DNA of 64,000 nt from Leptospiraceae bacterium (GCA_024233835.1 JACKPC010000001.1:310001-374000), one strand, 5' to 3'. Numbered from the stretch's first letter, positions 35,210-44,360 are shown. Made by a program: numbers and translations. The notes: generated by a model not told the origin, from the sequence alone.

Positions 35210-36124
35210 ATGAACAAACGAAAACTCCAAAAAACCTTTGATGAAGTATTTAAGAAAAGAGCCATAGCTTTTTTCTCAAAGTTCGCAAAGGTAGAAACGG
35301 AATTTGAATTGCACAGGCTTCCGAGAAAACTCGATGTCCTTATTATTGAGAGCGATAAACCTATAAGGCAGCACCTCGATTTAATGAACTATTTTCAGGA
35401 ATTCAATATCATTGAGTTCAAGTCAGAAAGTCAGGGTGTAAAATTACAGGATATATATAAAACTTTGTATTATATCTCGGCTTTTGTCCTGCGGAAAAAA
35501 GAGAAGGGAGATATAAGCTTCACTCTTATAACAACGAAAAAGCCAGAACGATTTTTGGAGACATATCATTTCTTAGAGAAGAGAAAAGGACTTTATGTCA
35601 TGGAAATTTCGGGAATTATAAAGATACACTGTATCGTTATTTCAGAACTGGACAAAAACACGGATCGAGAACTGGAGTTTTTACAAATATTCACAGCGAA
35701 GAAGCAGAGAAAAGAGATAATCCGGGAAGCCATAGAAAAAGGTTTCGGCGAGAACTTGAAAGATAGTTTTTTGCTTTACAGAGAAGAAGTTGAGTCTATA
35801 CTAAAGGAGATGGGAAAGAGTATGACTGCCATAGAAGAAAGAGTCTGGGAACTCGCAGAAGAATTTGGAATCAGGGAGAAAATAAGGGAAGCCAGTATCC
35901 AGGAGGGCAGAGAGCAGGAACGCCTGCTGGCAGAGAAAGAGATAGAGAAGACACAACGCCTTGCGAGTTTTCGTGAAAAAAGAGCCGAGCATAAAAAAGC
36001 CCTCCGAACCGCGATAAATTTAAAGAAAGAAGGAGCTGAGTTAAAATTTATTTCCCGTATTACCGAACTCCCGGAAGCTTATTTGGAGAAGTTTTTTCGG
36101 AAAGCGATTAGGGGTGAGGAATGA
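35210..36124 (+). CDS. Rpn-like PD-(D/E)XK nuclease with shared C-terminal domain
   Basis: The 304-residue protein starts MNKRKLQKTFDEVFKKRAIA and has a PD-(D/E)XK-like core: LPRKLDVLII and FNIIEFKSES (D ... E-x-K). A coiled-coil, charged region and the ending ELPEAYLEKFFRKAIRGEE follow. That last stretch is identical to the end of the Rpn gene at 44662, while the N-terminal nuclease parts differ. Rpn proteins are nucleases linked to horizontal transfer and recombination. The start sits after GAGGGTCAC. An upstream frame (from 34949) is non-coding. Confidence 0.8.
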   Translation: MNKRKLQKTFDEVFKKRAIAFFSKFAKVETEFELHRLPRKLDVLIIESDKPIRQHLDLMNYFQEFNIIEFKSESQGVKLQDIYKTLYYISAFVLRKKEKGDISFTLITTKKPERFLETYHFLEKRKGLYVMEISGIIKIHCIVISELDKNTDRELEFLQIFTAKKQRKEIIREAIEKGFGENLKDSFLLYREEVESILKEMGKSMTAIEERVWELAEEFGIREKIREASIQEGREQERLLAEKEIEKTQRLASFREKRAEHKKALRTAINLKKEGAELKFISRITELPEAYLEKFFRKAIRGEE

Positions 36125-36173
36125 GGGGTGGAACTATTACTAATCCCTAATATCTAAATACTAATCACTAAAC

Positions 36174-36192
36174 GGCTCGTTTGAGAGCATTG
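36174..36192 (+). repeat. Orphan CRISPR-repeat fragment
   Basis: GGCTCGTTTGAGAGCATTG is identical to positions 15-33 of the CRISPR repeat but has no array around it. A diverged copy lies at 45834-45852 in the duplicate block. Confidence 0.8.
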
Positions 36193-36377
36193 AATTACAA
36201 AAGCCGCGGAGGTAATCCGAGGCTTCTCTGTTTGTTGGGGTTATGGTTGCCATGCCTCCTCTCGTTTCAACTCCCAATCGTAGCGGTACAAATCTCCGGT
36301 TTTTTTTACCCTTATTGAAGATCGACGACATGAAAAGAGCTTGTAAAGAGTCGATTCATGTTGTCTAATACATTGCT

Positions 36378-36506
36378 ATGGAAAAGGAAATAATCAGATT
36401 TTTTATGACCTGGGCTTCGGTCTCAATCATGGTTTTCGTATTATTGAAACTATTGGTAAAGCTTTATATAGACGTTACAAAAACAACTAAAAGCGGTAAA
36501 GATTGA
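36378..36506 (+). CDS. Tiny membrane protein A (42 aa), copy 1
   Basis: The frame reads MEKEIIRFFMTWASVSIMVF, a hydrophobic helix through ~residue 28, then a basic tail VKLYIDVTKTTKSGKD. The same frame is preserved in the duplicate block (46037-46165), which supports coding. Its stop overlaps a possible TTG start of the next small gene. No Shine-Dalgarno is evident. Holin-like, toxin-like, or a scaffold role are all possible. Confidence 0.5.
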   Translation: MEKEIIRFFMTWASVSIMVFVLLKLLVKLYIDVTKTTKSGKD

Positions 36507-36526
36507 GCAATAGGGATTTGCTCATC

Positions 36527-36679
36527 ATGTATGTATCAATAGTCTCTGGACTATTGGCAGCGTATTTTGCAGTAGATAAAGACCTTCGCTTTTATGTCGA
36601 TTTGTTTGTAATATTTATAGGGGTTACTGGTGGTATAATGGGACTACTGAAATTTATATTTAGAAAGGGAAATGATTAA
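36527..36679 (+). CDS. Tiny membrane protein B (50 aa), copy 1
   Basis: MYVSIVSGLLAAYFAVDKDL, then RFYVDLFVIFIGVTGGIMGL and a basic tail ending RKGND: two hydrophobic helices around a short charged loop. The frame is preserved in copy 2 (46186-46338), with one coding change (K versus I) near the end. A TTG start at 36503 would add eight residues and overlap gene A's stop. The two-helix design with a gene-A neighbour resembles holin-type pairs, but no family was recognised. Confidence 0.5.
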   Translation: MYVSIVSGLLAAYFAVDKDLRFYVDLFVIFIGVTGGIMGLLKFIFRKGND

Positions 36680-37099
36680 ATGACTCTAATATGGTTTTTA
36701 CTTGTATACATGGCTTTCCAAAAGGAGAACCGGTTTTCTGATCATTACTAATCACTAAGTTTACCTAACCCCCGGCCCCTTTCCTAGTTCGCTTGGCTTC
36801 GGCTCAGACTTACGTCATCGCTCAGCCGGCGATTTCCTTTTGCGTTGCTTCAATGCAACCGGTTACTGAGCGAGCCAAAGGCGAGTCGAAGTATAGCCCG
36901 ATAAGAAAGGGTTTTCTTATATACAAAAAGCATTTCGAGAACAGTCCATTAGATAAGTCTTATAATTTATGTCGTTTCCCAAGGGCGGTCGTTTACGGCT
37001 GCCCTGGGAAAGCCACGTCATCGGAGAACAAAAGCAGGCTTCGCTTGTGAGAAAGAAGCGATCAGAGATGGAACGGTCTGAAAGGGAACGGTCTGAAAG

Positions 37100-37119
37100 G
37101 GAACGGTCGCGACCGTTCC
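37100..37119. repeat. 20-bp perfect palindrome, copy 1
   Basis: GGAACGGTCGCGACCGTTCC follows two further GGAACGGTCTGAAAG units spaced 15 bp. The copy-2 palindrome at 46821 differs at two positions that keep the symmetry. It may be a protein-binding site or a hairpin. Confidence 0.85.
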
Positions 37120-37286
37120 TTACGATAACAGTTATACCTCAGATTTTAGATTATCCTTATGTTAGAAGAAGCATTCTCTTACCTCCACGTTTCAACGCGG
37201 GGTACGGGAGATTCGCGGATTCGGATAATCTAAAAACTGCTTGTTTTTCATTCCCCAGTATCTGAAAATGGTAAAAGGTTCTTTAC

Positions 37287-38414
37287 ATGAAAATCATCGT
37301 TTCCCTGGTTTCTGACCAACCCATTCCTAACCTGATACCCCTTAAAGAGGATTCTCTCAGACCGGACAGGCTCATCCTTCTGGTTTCAGACAAAATGAAA
37401 GCCAAAGCCTCTTACTTAGAGAAGATTGTTCACCGCTGGGGGATATCCGTAGAGTCTTTTTCAATTGATGCCTACAACTTGCAGGAAGCAAAGAAACCCT
37501 GTTTGAAGATTTTAGATAAATATAAAGATTCGGAAATCCTCCTTAATGCTACGGGTGGCACAAAAATTATGGCCTTTGCTGCTTATGATGTATTCAATTC
37601 TTACAATAAACACATCTTCTATGTAGACACTCAGGATAAACTTATACAGGGAATCAATTATGATTTAAGAATACCCTATCATCACTGGTTAGATGTCGAA
37701 TCTTACCTGAATGCCTACGGACAGTGTATTAACTCTCATTCTAATGATTTTTTCGATAGATACACACCCAGGCTTCACAGTTTATTTACCGAACTTATTA
37801 AATCTGATAAAAATTATTTATCCTCCATCCCGCGCTTTAATCAGTATTGTTATTTTAATCATCGTAATTATTTTCCGGCAATAGTAGAGATAACTGAAGA
37901 TGATTTTCGAGATAGAGATTTCATGAGCTTAATTCATTTATTTACAAACTCAGGTCTTCTTCGTTTGTCCGGAAGAAAAATCACTTTTGAAAATGCAGAT
38001 ATTCATTCTTTTCTACATGGCGGCTGGCTCGAAGCCTATGTATATAATGAAGTAAAAAATATACCCGGCACAAATGTTTTCTGTAATGCCAAAGTTGGTA
38101 TGTTGAATGAAAATTCCCAGGTCAATAAAAATGAATATGATGTAGTATTCACTTATCATAATCGCCTGTATCTGATTGAATGCAAAACAGCTATCATAAG
38201 TTCTAAAAGTATTAAACCTGATAATATTATTTATAAATTGAATACTCTTAAAGATTTTTCCGGCGGACTCTACGGTAAGGGCTTACTGGTTTCTCTTCGA
38301 ACCCTTTCTGAATGGCAGAAAAAAAGAATGAAAGATTATCGACTCGAGTCCGTAGAAGGAACTGAAGGTCTAAAAAATCTACCTTCTGCCCTTTTAACAC
38401 TTATAAGCAAATGA
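37287..38414 (+). CDS. Card1/Can2-type CARF nuclease, second paralogue
   Basis: The 375-residue protein parallels the one at 29619: IVSLVSDQPIPNLIPL and ILLNATGGTKIMAFAAYDVF (CARF ligand loop), then HGGWLEAYVYNEVKNIPGTN and NEYDVVFTYHNRLYLIECKT (E, D, E-x-K). It should be a cyclic-oligoadenylate-activated nuclease. Its TGA overlaps the ATG of the reverse transcriptase gene (ATGA), placing effector, RT and cas1 in one transcript, which is an uncommon linkage. Divergence from the first copy is large, so the two may respond to different ligands. Confidence 0.92.
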   Translation: MKIIVSLVSDQPIPNLIPLKEDSLRPDRLILLVSDKMKAKASYLEKIVHRWGISVESFSIDAYNLQEAKKPCLKILDKYKDSEILLNATGGTKIMAFAAYDVFNSYNKHIFYVDTQDKLIQGINYDLRIPYHHWLDVESYLNAYGQCINSHSNDFFDRYTPRLHSLFTELIKSDKNYLSSIPRFNQYCYFNHRNYFPAIVEITEDDFRDRDFMSLIHLFTNSGLLRLSGRKITFENADIHSFLHGGWLEAYVYNEVKNIPGTNVFCNAKVGMLNENSQVNKNEYDVVFTYHNRLYLIECKTAIISSKSIKPDNIIYKLNTLKDFSGGLYGKGLLVSLRTLSEWQKKRMKDYRLESVEGTEGLKNLPSALLTLISK

Positions 38415-39871
38415 TACAATTTAGTCTGGAATATGCAGAAAAGAATTTTGAGGAAATTCTAAAATTAGCACTTTCTGATAAAGAAATTGTTATACCTGCC
38501 GGAAGAGGGAAAAATATAAAAATAAGTTCTGAAAAACCCAAAAAGATCCAGATTTCCAGTAAGAAAATTTACTCTATTGATAACTTATATGCTTCTACTC
38601 TTCAGATGAAAAATCCTCCCTTTATCTCCAATGAGAAACTCCCCCGAACAGTTGCGAATATACGTAATCAGCTTTTTTTTGAAGCAAAGAAATACCCGGA
38701 CAGGGCCTTTGATGGACTTTATAGATTTCTCCACAACCCGGATATCCTGAAAGCTTCTTTAGAACGAATTTTTTTCAAACATTCCGGTGCAAAAGTAGCA
38801 AAAGAAATCCAATCAAAAACCTACAGAGATTTCCTTTCAGAGATTAAACAGGAATTAGAAAGCAGGAAATATAAACCTCAATTCTCAAAGCAAATTTTTT
38901 TTCCAAAAAAAGAAGAAGGAGCTTTCCGAGAAATTAGCCTGTATGATTTGAAAGATAAGGTGATCCAGACTTCCTTCTACCTTGTTTTAGAGCCCCTGTT
39001 TGAAGCAAAGTTTTTAGATTGTTCCTATGGTTTTCGTTCAGGGCGAACGAGAGATGATGCGGCCTTAAGCTTAAAAAAATATATCCGTTCGGGTCATACC
39101 TTTATCTATGATGCAGATATTCGTTCCTGCTTTGATAGCATTCCTCATAAACCTCTGGTAAATATTACTAATAAGCGAATCGCCGATAAGCATGTTTTGG
39201 AAGTTTTAGAAACTATCTTAGCTGCTCCAAAGAGAGAAAATGAATTTAGCATGGAGAAAAGAGAGCTCAGCAGGGGCATTCCTCAGGGTGGCATTCTATC
39301 TCCCTTACTCGCGAATATCTATTTACATGAATTTGATAATTTTTTTTACAGCAAGAATGCAGTTTTAAAAGCTACACATTCCAGAATGCTTCGTTATGCA
39401 GATGATTTTGTTGTAGCTTCGAGACATCATACAGAGGAACAAATTAAGCTAATAAACGACTATTTGAATAATGAATTATTACTGGATATACATCCGGATA
39501 AAACAAGGCTTGTAAATCTAAAACAGGAAGGAGAAAGGGTTAATTTTTTAGGATATTCTATTTCTCTTTCTGATAAAAATTCTCATTCTTCTATTCAAAT
39601 TTCTCCTGCTAACTCAGCCATTGAAAAGGAAAAAGAAAGACTGTCTGTACTCTTATATGATACCTATAAAAATGCAGACATTCCTGAACTTTTAGAAATA
39701 GTCCTGGAACGTCTGGAATCCTGGAGAAATCAGTATAAACTGAGTAAAAAAGACTATATGTATAAACCCTTATATGATTATATACAAACTGAACTTACGC
39801 AAATTCTTCGATACAGGATGGCAGGTTTTCGTCAATCAGGGGATGATGAACCCAATGGTATAGTACTATGA
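38411..39871 (+). CDS. CRISPR-associated reverse transcriptase
   Basis: The 486-residue protein has RT blocks: KPQFSKQIFFPKKEEGAFRE, YGFRSGRTRDDAAL, IYDADIRSCFDSI, SRGIPQGGILSPLLANIYLH, MLRYADDFVV (YADD catalytic aspartates near 329-332) and VNFLGYSISLS, as in group II-intron-like and Cas1-linked RTs. A maturase-like thumb follows. It precedes cas1 with an ATGA overlap, so it probably feeds cDNA of RNA spacers to Cas1. The first ~37 residues (QFSLEYAEKNFEEILKLALS, EIVIPAGRGKNIKI) resemble a Phd/YefM-type antitoxin fold. Confidence 0.92.
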   Translation: MIQFSLEYAEKNFEEILKLALSDKEIVIPAGRGKNIKISSEKPKKIQISSKKIYSIDNLYASTLQMKNPPFISNEKLPRTVANIRNQLFFEAKKYPDRAFDGLYRFLHNPDILKASLERIFFKHSGAKVAKEIQSKTYRDFLSEIKQELESRKYKPQFSKQIFFPKKEEGAFREISLYDLKDKVIQTSFYLVLEPLFEAKFLDCSYGFRSGRTRDDAALSLKKYIRSGHTFIYDADIRSCFDSIPHKPLVNITNKRIADKHVLEVLETILAAPKRENEFSMEKRELSRGIPQGGILSPLLANIYLHEFDNFFYSKNAVLKATHSRMLRYADDFVVASRHHTEEQIKLINDYLNNELLLDIHPDKTRLVNLKQEGERVNFLGYSISLSDKNSHSSIQISPANSAIEKEKERLSVLLYDTYKNADIPELLEIVLERLESWRNQYKLSKKDYMYKPLYDYIQTELTQILRYRMAGFRQSGDDEPNGIVL

Positions 39872-40866
39872 CAGATATTTATGTAACAAGACACGGAACC
39901 TACCTGCATAAAGAGGGGGACACTCTTCTTGTAAAGTTTAAGGGAGAAACCCTTGCGAGAATTCCTTTTAAAGATATAGACTCTTTACAACTATTCGGTA
40001 ATGTGCAGTTTTCCACCCAGTTTCTTCTGGAAATGCTGAAACGAAATGTGTCCTTTTCTTTTTATACACAGAAAGGAAACCTTCTCGGTCAGGCCCTTCC
40101 TCCCTTTCCGAAAAATATAGACCTTCGAGTTCAACAGGTAAACCTGCAAAAAGACGAAAAGTTCCGTCTGGATATTAGTAAGCAAATTGTTTTTTCCAAA
40201 ATTATTTTTAGTATTAAGCTTCTAGAAGATGCACAGATTAATCATCCTGAATTAGTATTCAAAGATAAACTTTCAGCATTAAAAAAATGGAAACAGAAAG
40301 TCCTGCAAGCAGAGGACATCGCAAGCCTGATGGGTTTTGAAGGAAGTTTTGCTTCAGCCTATTATCCCTGCTATAAAAAACTTTTTCCCTCAGAAGATTT
40401 GTTTAAAGGACGAAGTCGAAGACCTCCAAAAGACGAGGGAAATGCGATTCTTTCTTTTTTGAGTGTGCTGGTTTCTAACCGACTCGGTTCCTTGATTGAG
40501 GGCAAGGGTCTGGACCCTTATCTTGGCTACCTGCACGGAACCCGCTACGGCAGAAAAAGTCTTTCTTTTGACCTTGTAGAACCTTTGCGTCCCCTTTTTT
40601 GTGAAAGAGTCACTGTTAAACTTTTTACCCTTAAAATTCTGCAAAAAGAAGACTTTGAATCGGTGAAGGGGGGCGGGGTTTATTTGAAGCAAAGTAGCCA
40701 ATTAAAATTCCTTCGGTTTTATAATGAAGAGATAAAAGCAGAAAGAAATTACAAATTAATCACCGGAAACCTTGATGAGCTGATTTATTACCTCAGCGAT
40801 TGGCTCAAGTCCTGCATCAAAAAAGGAGTGGTAGAAAGGTTGAATTTAAACCTAAACAAGTCATGA
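39868..40866 (+). CDS. cas1: CRISPR integrase Cas1
   Basis: The 332-residue protein starts MTDIYVTRHGTYLHKEGDTL and has the N-terminal beta domain. Catalytic segments are SLMGFEGSFASAYYP (glutamate, ~residue 157), DPYLGYLHGTRYG (histidine, ~220) and SLSFDLVEPLRPLF (aspartate/glutamate). Cas1 inserts spacers at the leader end. The last codons (LNLNKS) lie inside the sequence shared by the two leaders. No cas2 gene follows; the next 269 bases are leader. Either cas2 is elsewhere in the genome or the system works without it. Confidence 0.95.
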   Translation: MTDIYVTRHGTYLHKEGDTLLVKFKGETLARIPFKDIDSLQLFGNVQFSTQFLLEMLKRNVSFSFYTQKGNLLGQALPPFPKNIDLRVQQVNLQKDEKFRLDISKQIVFSKIIFSIKLLEDAQINHPELVFKDKLSALKKWKQKVLQAEDIASLMGFEGSFASAYYPCYKKLFPSEDLFKGRSRRPPKDEGNAILSFLSVLVSNRLGSLIEGKGLDPYLGYLHGTRYGRKSLSFDLVEPLRPLFCERVTVKLFTLKILQKEDFESVKGGGVYLKQSSQLKFLRFYNEEIKAERNYKLITGNLDELIYYLSDWLKSCIKKGVVERLNLNLNKS

Positions 40867-41135
40867 GTAGAATTTCCAGTCAAGAAATTTCCGATTGCTC
40901 CACCGAAAATGGCCATTTTTCCGGGAGGTTACAGGAAAACACGTTATACGAAATAGTAAAAAAGGGCTTTTTCTGCCTATCATTTAAGCAAAACCTGCCA
41001 TTTTGGCGTAGAATTTTTAAGCAAATTCCTGTAACCGTTTTTCGGGCCAAAAAAGGGGTAGGTTACAGGAAAATATTAGAAAAATTACTTGTAAGCTACC
41101 TGAGAATGCTACAGAATGGTACCTGAAAAGAGGCT
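40848..41135 (+). promoter_or_regulatory. CRISPR leader of array 2
   Basis: The 288-bp block parallels leader 1 throughout and starts within the last codons of cas1. Its three motif copies read GGTTACAGG (40927-40935), CCTGTAACC inverted (41028-41036) and GGTTACAGG (41061-41069). Array 1 has CC where array 2 has GG in both direct copies. Confidence 0.9.
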
Positions 41136-42915
41136 GTGGGAATTAGTCTGGCTCGTTTGAGAGCATTGCGACAATTTTTTCCGTTACTGATTACGGTGTA
41201 GATTAATGCAGTGGGAATTAGTCTGGCTCGTTTGAGAGCATTGCGACATGTTTGACTACTTAACGCTTGAAGCTTCTCCTTAGTAAGTGGGAATTAGTCT
41301 GGCTCGTTTGAGAGCATTGCGACGTTGTGTTACATCTTCAGGGGTGACACCCTGAAGTGAACCGTGGGAATTAGTCTGGCTCGTTTGAGAGCATTGCGAC
41401 GACTCAGTGAAAGCTGCGAAAGCAGCATGGGAACAAGAAAGTGGGAATTAGTCTGGCTCGTTTGAGAGCATTGCGACCTACAGCTCCAAGGTTTAGTGAT
41501 TTCAACTTTTTATCAGTGGGAATTAGTCTGGCTCGTTTGAGAGCATTGCGACTAATGTTTCTGTATGCGTAAAATAACCTTTTTGATTGTGTGGGAATTA
41601 GTCTGGCTCGTTTGAGAGCATTGCGACTTAAGAATTGAAACTAATTTTTCAAATGCATCTTTTGGTGGGAATTAGTCTGGCTCGTTTGAGAGCATTGCGA
41701 CATAATTCCCTGTGAAAGGAGCTTTATTCGCTTTTCTTTATGTGGGAATTAGTCTGGCTCGTTTGAGAGCATTGCGACTATTATCTCTATGACTCCTTTA
41801 TAATGTGTAATTATCTGGTGGGAATTAGTCTGGCTCGTTTGAGAGCATTGCGACTTGAAAACCTTACGGGGAATGAACGCCTAAGGCTTTTAGTGGGAAT
41901 TAGTCTGGCTCGTTTGAGAGCATTGCGACCACTTAGCTCCCACTCTCTCAGATAAGAGTCAAGTAGCCAGTGGGAATTAGTCTGGCTCGTTTGAGAGCAT
42001 TGCGACTAATGTTTCTGTATGCGTAAAATAACCTTTTTGATTGTGTGGGAATTAGTCTGGCTCGTTTGAGAGCATTGCGACATAATAGAGATCATTAGAG
42101 AAAATTTAGAGAAAATTTGTGGGAATTAGTCTGGCTCGTTTGAGAGCATTGCGACATGTTTTCATCATAAGGAGATTCTAATATGCAAAATAGAGAAAGT
42201 GGGAATTAGTCTGGCTCGTTTGAGAGCATTGCGACAGTAAATCTTCGAGTGTTAATTTTGTAGTGTCCATTGTGGGAATTAGTCTGGCTCGTTTGAGAGC
42301 ATTGCGACCTCACATCATCCTTCTCGCTAACGGCTTCTTCTGCATACGTGGGAATTAGTCTGGCTCGTTTGAGAGCATTGCGACTAAATTACAGGCACAC
42401 TATCAAAATGATGTTTCGTGTGTGGGAATTAGTCTGGCTCGTTTGAGAGCATTGCGACCCAGGTTTCACCTTTTGTATCCGGAGTTTCAGCCCACATTGT
42501 GGGAATTAGTCTGGCTCGTTTGAGAGCATTGCGACTGAACTTGGCCTTTACGACTTCTTTAGTGTTTTTTGTATGTGGGAATTAGTCTGGCTCGTTTGAG
42601 AGCATTGCGACTTATGTAGTAAACTGTTCTTGGGTTCAAATTACGTTTCATGTGGGAATTAGTCTGGCTCGTTTGAGAGCATTGCGACATTCCGGATTGA
42701 ACGTCTTCAAACGGTTTAAATATCGGGAAGTGGGAATTAGTCTGGCTCGTTTGAGAGCATTGCGACAATAATTGTTTCCTGTTCAGCCGGTGCCTGTTCA
42801 GCCGGGTGGGAATTAGTCTGGCTCGTTTGAGAGCATTGCGACAATCTTTATTAGAGAAAACTTTTGCTCTTGTACCTGTACTGTGGGAATTAGTCTGGCT
42901 CGTTTGAGAGCATTG
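41136..42915 (+). CRISPR. CRISPR array 2 (24 repeats, 23 spacers)
   Basis: The 37-nt repeat (start GTGGGAATTAGTCTGG, end GAGAGCATTGCGAC) recurs at 41136, 41211, 41287, 41364, 41441, 41516, 41591, 41665, 41742, 41818, 41893, 41970, 42045, 42119, 42199, 42272, 42348, 42422, 42499, 42575, 42652, 42730, 42806 and 42883. Spacers run 36-43 nt. Spacers 6 and 12 are identical. The last repeat degenerates after GAGAGCATTG. The leader is on the left and cas1 immediately upstream. Confidence 0.98.
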
Positions 42916-43084
42916 GGTTCAGCTGCCAGCAATCAGCTAAACAGCCGTCAGCTTTTGTGGTAGGTAAGATTTTTCTTATAAAGGAATGCTTAACTATTAA
43001 AGAGCTGATAGCTATGCTTCGACTCAGGCTTACGCCTTTGCTCAGCACAGGTGCTGATGCGACCCCTGAGCGAACGATAGAGAG
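42916..43084. other. Non-coding flank after array 2
   Basis: CAGCTGCCAGCAATCAGCTA and a CTGAGCGAACGATAGAGAG segment match sequence near 45770 in the duplicate block. No gene is seen. The IS110 element begins at the end of this stretch. Confidence 0.6.
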
Positions 43085-43325
43085 CCCATTAGTAAATAAG
43101 TGGCTATTTTTTAAGGATTTCTTTTTCTGAAAAAGTAGCACCGAACCAGAAATGGAAGAAGCCTATCAGCGAGCCAGGATATTAAATCCATCCTTCGAAT
43201 AAGGCCCCATTTCTGTATGTGATAAAACTAAATAGAGCTTTTGAGTTTAGAACTCATTAATTATGGGCAAAGTTCAATCACACCGGTTCGGCACTTAAAA
43301 TACATGTTACTTTAAGAGGATACAG
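43085..43325 (+). ncRNA. Candidate IS110 bridge-RNA region
   Basis: This left-end segment of the element has no gene. Short complementary parts are visible, such as AGTTTAGAACTCATTAATTA and the repeated GGCC/CCATTTCTG sequences. Placement follows from known IS110-group biology; the RNA fold was not computed. Confidence 0.35.
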
Positions 43326-44360
43326 ATGATGAAAAATGTAAAGTATTTTATTGGGATCGATATCTCTTCTGAATTTATTACTGTTTCTTATTATTCAAAG
43401 AAAGAGGAAACGTATATATCATTGGGAAATTATAACAATAACCCTGATGGATATTTATTGCTAATCAAAGATTTCAAGAAAGCAAGTCCTAAAATTACAA
43501 ATAAAAATTCAGTTATTTGTATGGAAGCAACAGGTGTATATGGGGAACAATTAGCTTATTATTTTTCTGGTTTAGGTTTTTTTATTGCTGTAGAAAATCC
43601 TTTAAAAGTCAAAAGGGTTTTTGAAATATCACAACATAAAACTGATGAGGTAGATAGTAGGAAGATAGCAGAATATGCTTTCAGATTTTTAGATGAACTT
43701 ACTAAATGGACTCCTAATAGTGAAATTCTTGAAGAAATCAGTGTTTTGCTTGTACAGAGGGAATAAATAACCAAACAAAAAACAAGTAATACGAATGCAC
43801 TGAAAGCATTAAAAAAGAAACATTACCAGGTCAATGAAGCGATGATGATATATGAAGAAATGATTTTAAACTGTAAGAATATGATAAGTAAAATTGAAGA
43901 TAAAATAAAAACTCTAATTGAATCAGAACCGGAACTGAAACAGACAATGGACAATATCAAGACTATTCCCGGAGTGGGAAATATTTTTACATATTATTTA
44001 TTAGTAACTACTAATGGTTTCAAAGAACATTTGGATTACAGGAAGCTTGCTTCTTATATGGGTATTGTACCATTGCAATATGAAAGTGGAAAATCAATAA
44101 GACGAAAAACTTCTTCCAGCGGAATCGGGCCGGGTAACTTGCGACGAGTAATATATTTAGTTTCTATGGCTTCCAGAAAGTATGATAAAAACATGGAAAA
44201 ATATTTTCTAAGGAAAGTGGCGGAAGGAAAAAACAAAAAACTGGTTCTTAATAACATAGGAAATAAATTATTAAAAATAATTATAGCTCTTATTAAATCA
44301 AACAAACCCTATATTAAAAACTTTGTCTCAATTCATCCAAAAAATTTTAAAACTGGTTGA
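43326..44360 (+). pseudogene. IS110-family transposase with in-frame nonsense codon
   Basis: One frame of 344 codons carries YFIGIDISSEFITVSYYS, ICMEATGVYGEQL and HKTDEVDSRKIAEYAFRF (DEDD catalytic domain), then a stop at 43764-43766 after VLLVQRE. The same frame continues ITKQKTSNTNALKAL, the C-terminal IKTIPGVGNIFTYYLL, and SYMGIVPLQYESGKSIRR. The stop is TAA where related proteins have glutamine-like residues, so a CAA-to-TAA change is likely. The element may not move unless the two parts complement. Confidence 0.85.

Larger units (their letters stand above)
36065..37210 (+). repeat. Long duplicated block, copy 1
   Basis: From the last codons of the nuclease gene to GGGGTACGGGAG this block is paralogous to 45553-46932. 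In order it holds the ATTACTAATCCCTAATATC repeat, a 19-bp CRISPR-repeat fragment (36174-36192), a GC-rich stretch AAAAGCCGCGGAGGTAATCC, two tiny membrane-protein genes, a GCTCAGCCGGCGATTTCC repeat (36794-36880), an AAGAAAGGGTTTTCTTATAT stretch, and a 20-bp palindrome. Frames at 36793-37265 across the repeats are not credible genes. Confidence 0.85.

Noticed and set aside
36793..37265. Two overlapping plus-strand frames in the duplicated block
   Set aside because: They cover dispersed repeats and the palindrome, are not preserved in copy 2, and have no ribosome sites.
42559..42768. Minus-strand frame with repeated MSQCSQTSQTNSH
   Set aside because: It is only the CRISPR repeat translated in reverse.
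43559..44305. Minus-strand frames inside the IS110 transposase
   Set aside because: They are shadows of the disrupted but recognisable transposase.
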